A stretch of DNA of 13,200 bases, from positions 1-13,200 of the forward strand of contig CAZFRM010000047.1 of assembly GCA_964521255.1 (NCBI GenBank), in the 5' to 3' direction. Each line of letters begins with the position of its first letter. Position 1 is the stretch's first letter. The position numbers and the translations under genes are program-made. Below the pieces are notes generated by a model, which was not told where the DNA came from, ran no database searches, and saw nothing but the letters and a program-made list of their open reading frames with translations. Source of the DNA: ZC4RG29 sp964521255 (lineage in GTDB: Bacteria; Bacteroidota; Bacteroidia; Cytophagales; Cyclobacteriaceae). Positions 13,196 through 13,200 of this stretch are shown here, piece after piece.

Positions 13196-13200
13196 TGACA

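Overview
The window looks like a piece of a Bacteroidota chromosome, most likely a Cytophagales-type soil or water bacterium. The support is PadR-linked FtsX permeases with a 'permease prefix' N-terminus, -7 boxes of the TAnnTTTG type, weak Shine-Dalgarno sequences, and palindromic interspersed repeats of a kind common in environmental Bacteroidota. This is inference from gene content and style; no rRNA or other marker is present.

Two kinds of DNA alternate. The first is backbone-like, visibly richer in G+C, and mostly on the + strand: a PadR regulator with the first part of an FtsX-type permease (3081-3866), then a divergent ArsR regulator facing an ABM-domain protein, a cytochrome P450 and a broken OsmC gene (5698-8273). 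The second kind is AT-richer, and all its genes are on the - strand: a RibD/DHFR-like reductase, a membrane-anchored unknown, a small P-loop kinase-like protein, a lipoprotein (163-2978), a Tat-exported M19 dipeptidase (3945-5066), a SUKH protein, a secreted unknown and a cytosolic unknown (10821-12977). A complete stand-alone 785-residue FtsX permease (8290-10647, - strand) lies between the broken OsmC gene and the last of these groups.

Most of the - strand genes are single, functionally unrelated genes. Several are bounded by 60-200 bp imperfect palindromes whose gene-proximal end carries a motif like (C)GTTRnnnGCAA, 10-120 bp before the start codon. The stems of the palindromes differ between copies but remain self-complementary, while the cores are conserved. 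This is the layout of an integron gene-cassette array with attC-like sites and no integrase in view, and it is the main object of interest. At the backbone junctions there is visible damage: the PadR-linked permease stops exactly where sequence from the centre of one palindrome begins, and the OsmC gene has an internal deletion and lost its 3' end next to the - strand permease.

The ArsR-ABM-P450-(OsmC) group is probably a small inducible oxidation or detoxification operon: two converging TAnnTTTG promoters and a perfect 16-bp palindrome lie between regulator and operon. The cassette genes show no metabolic link to each other.
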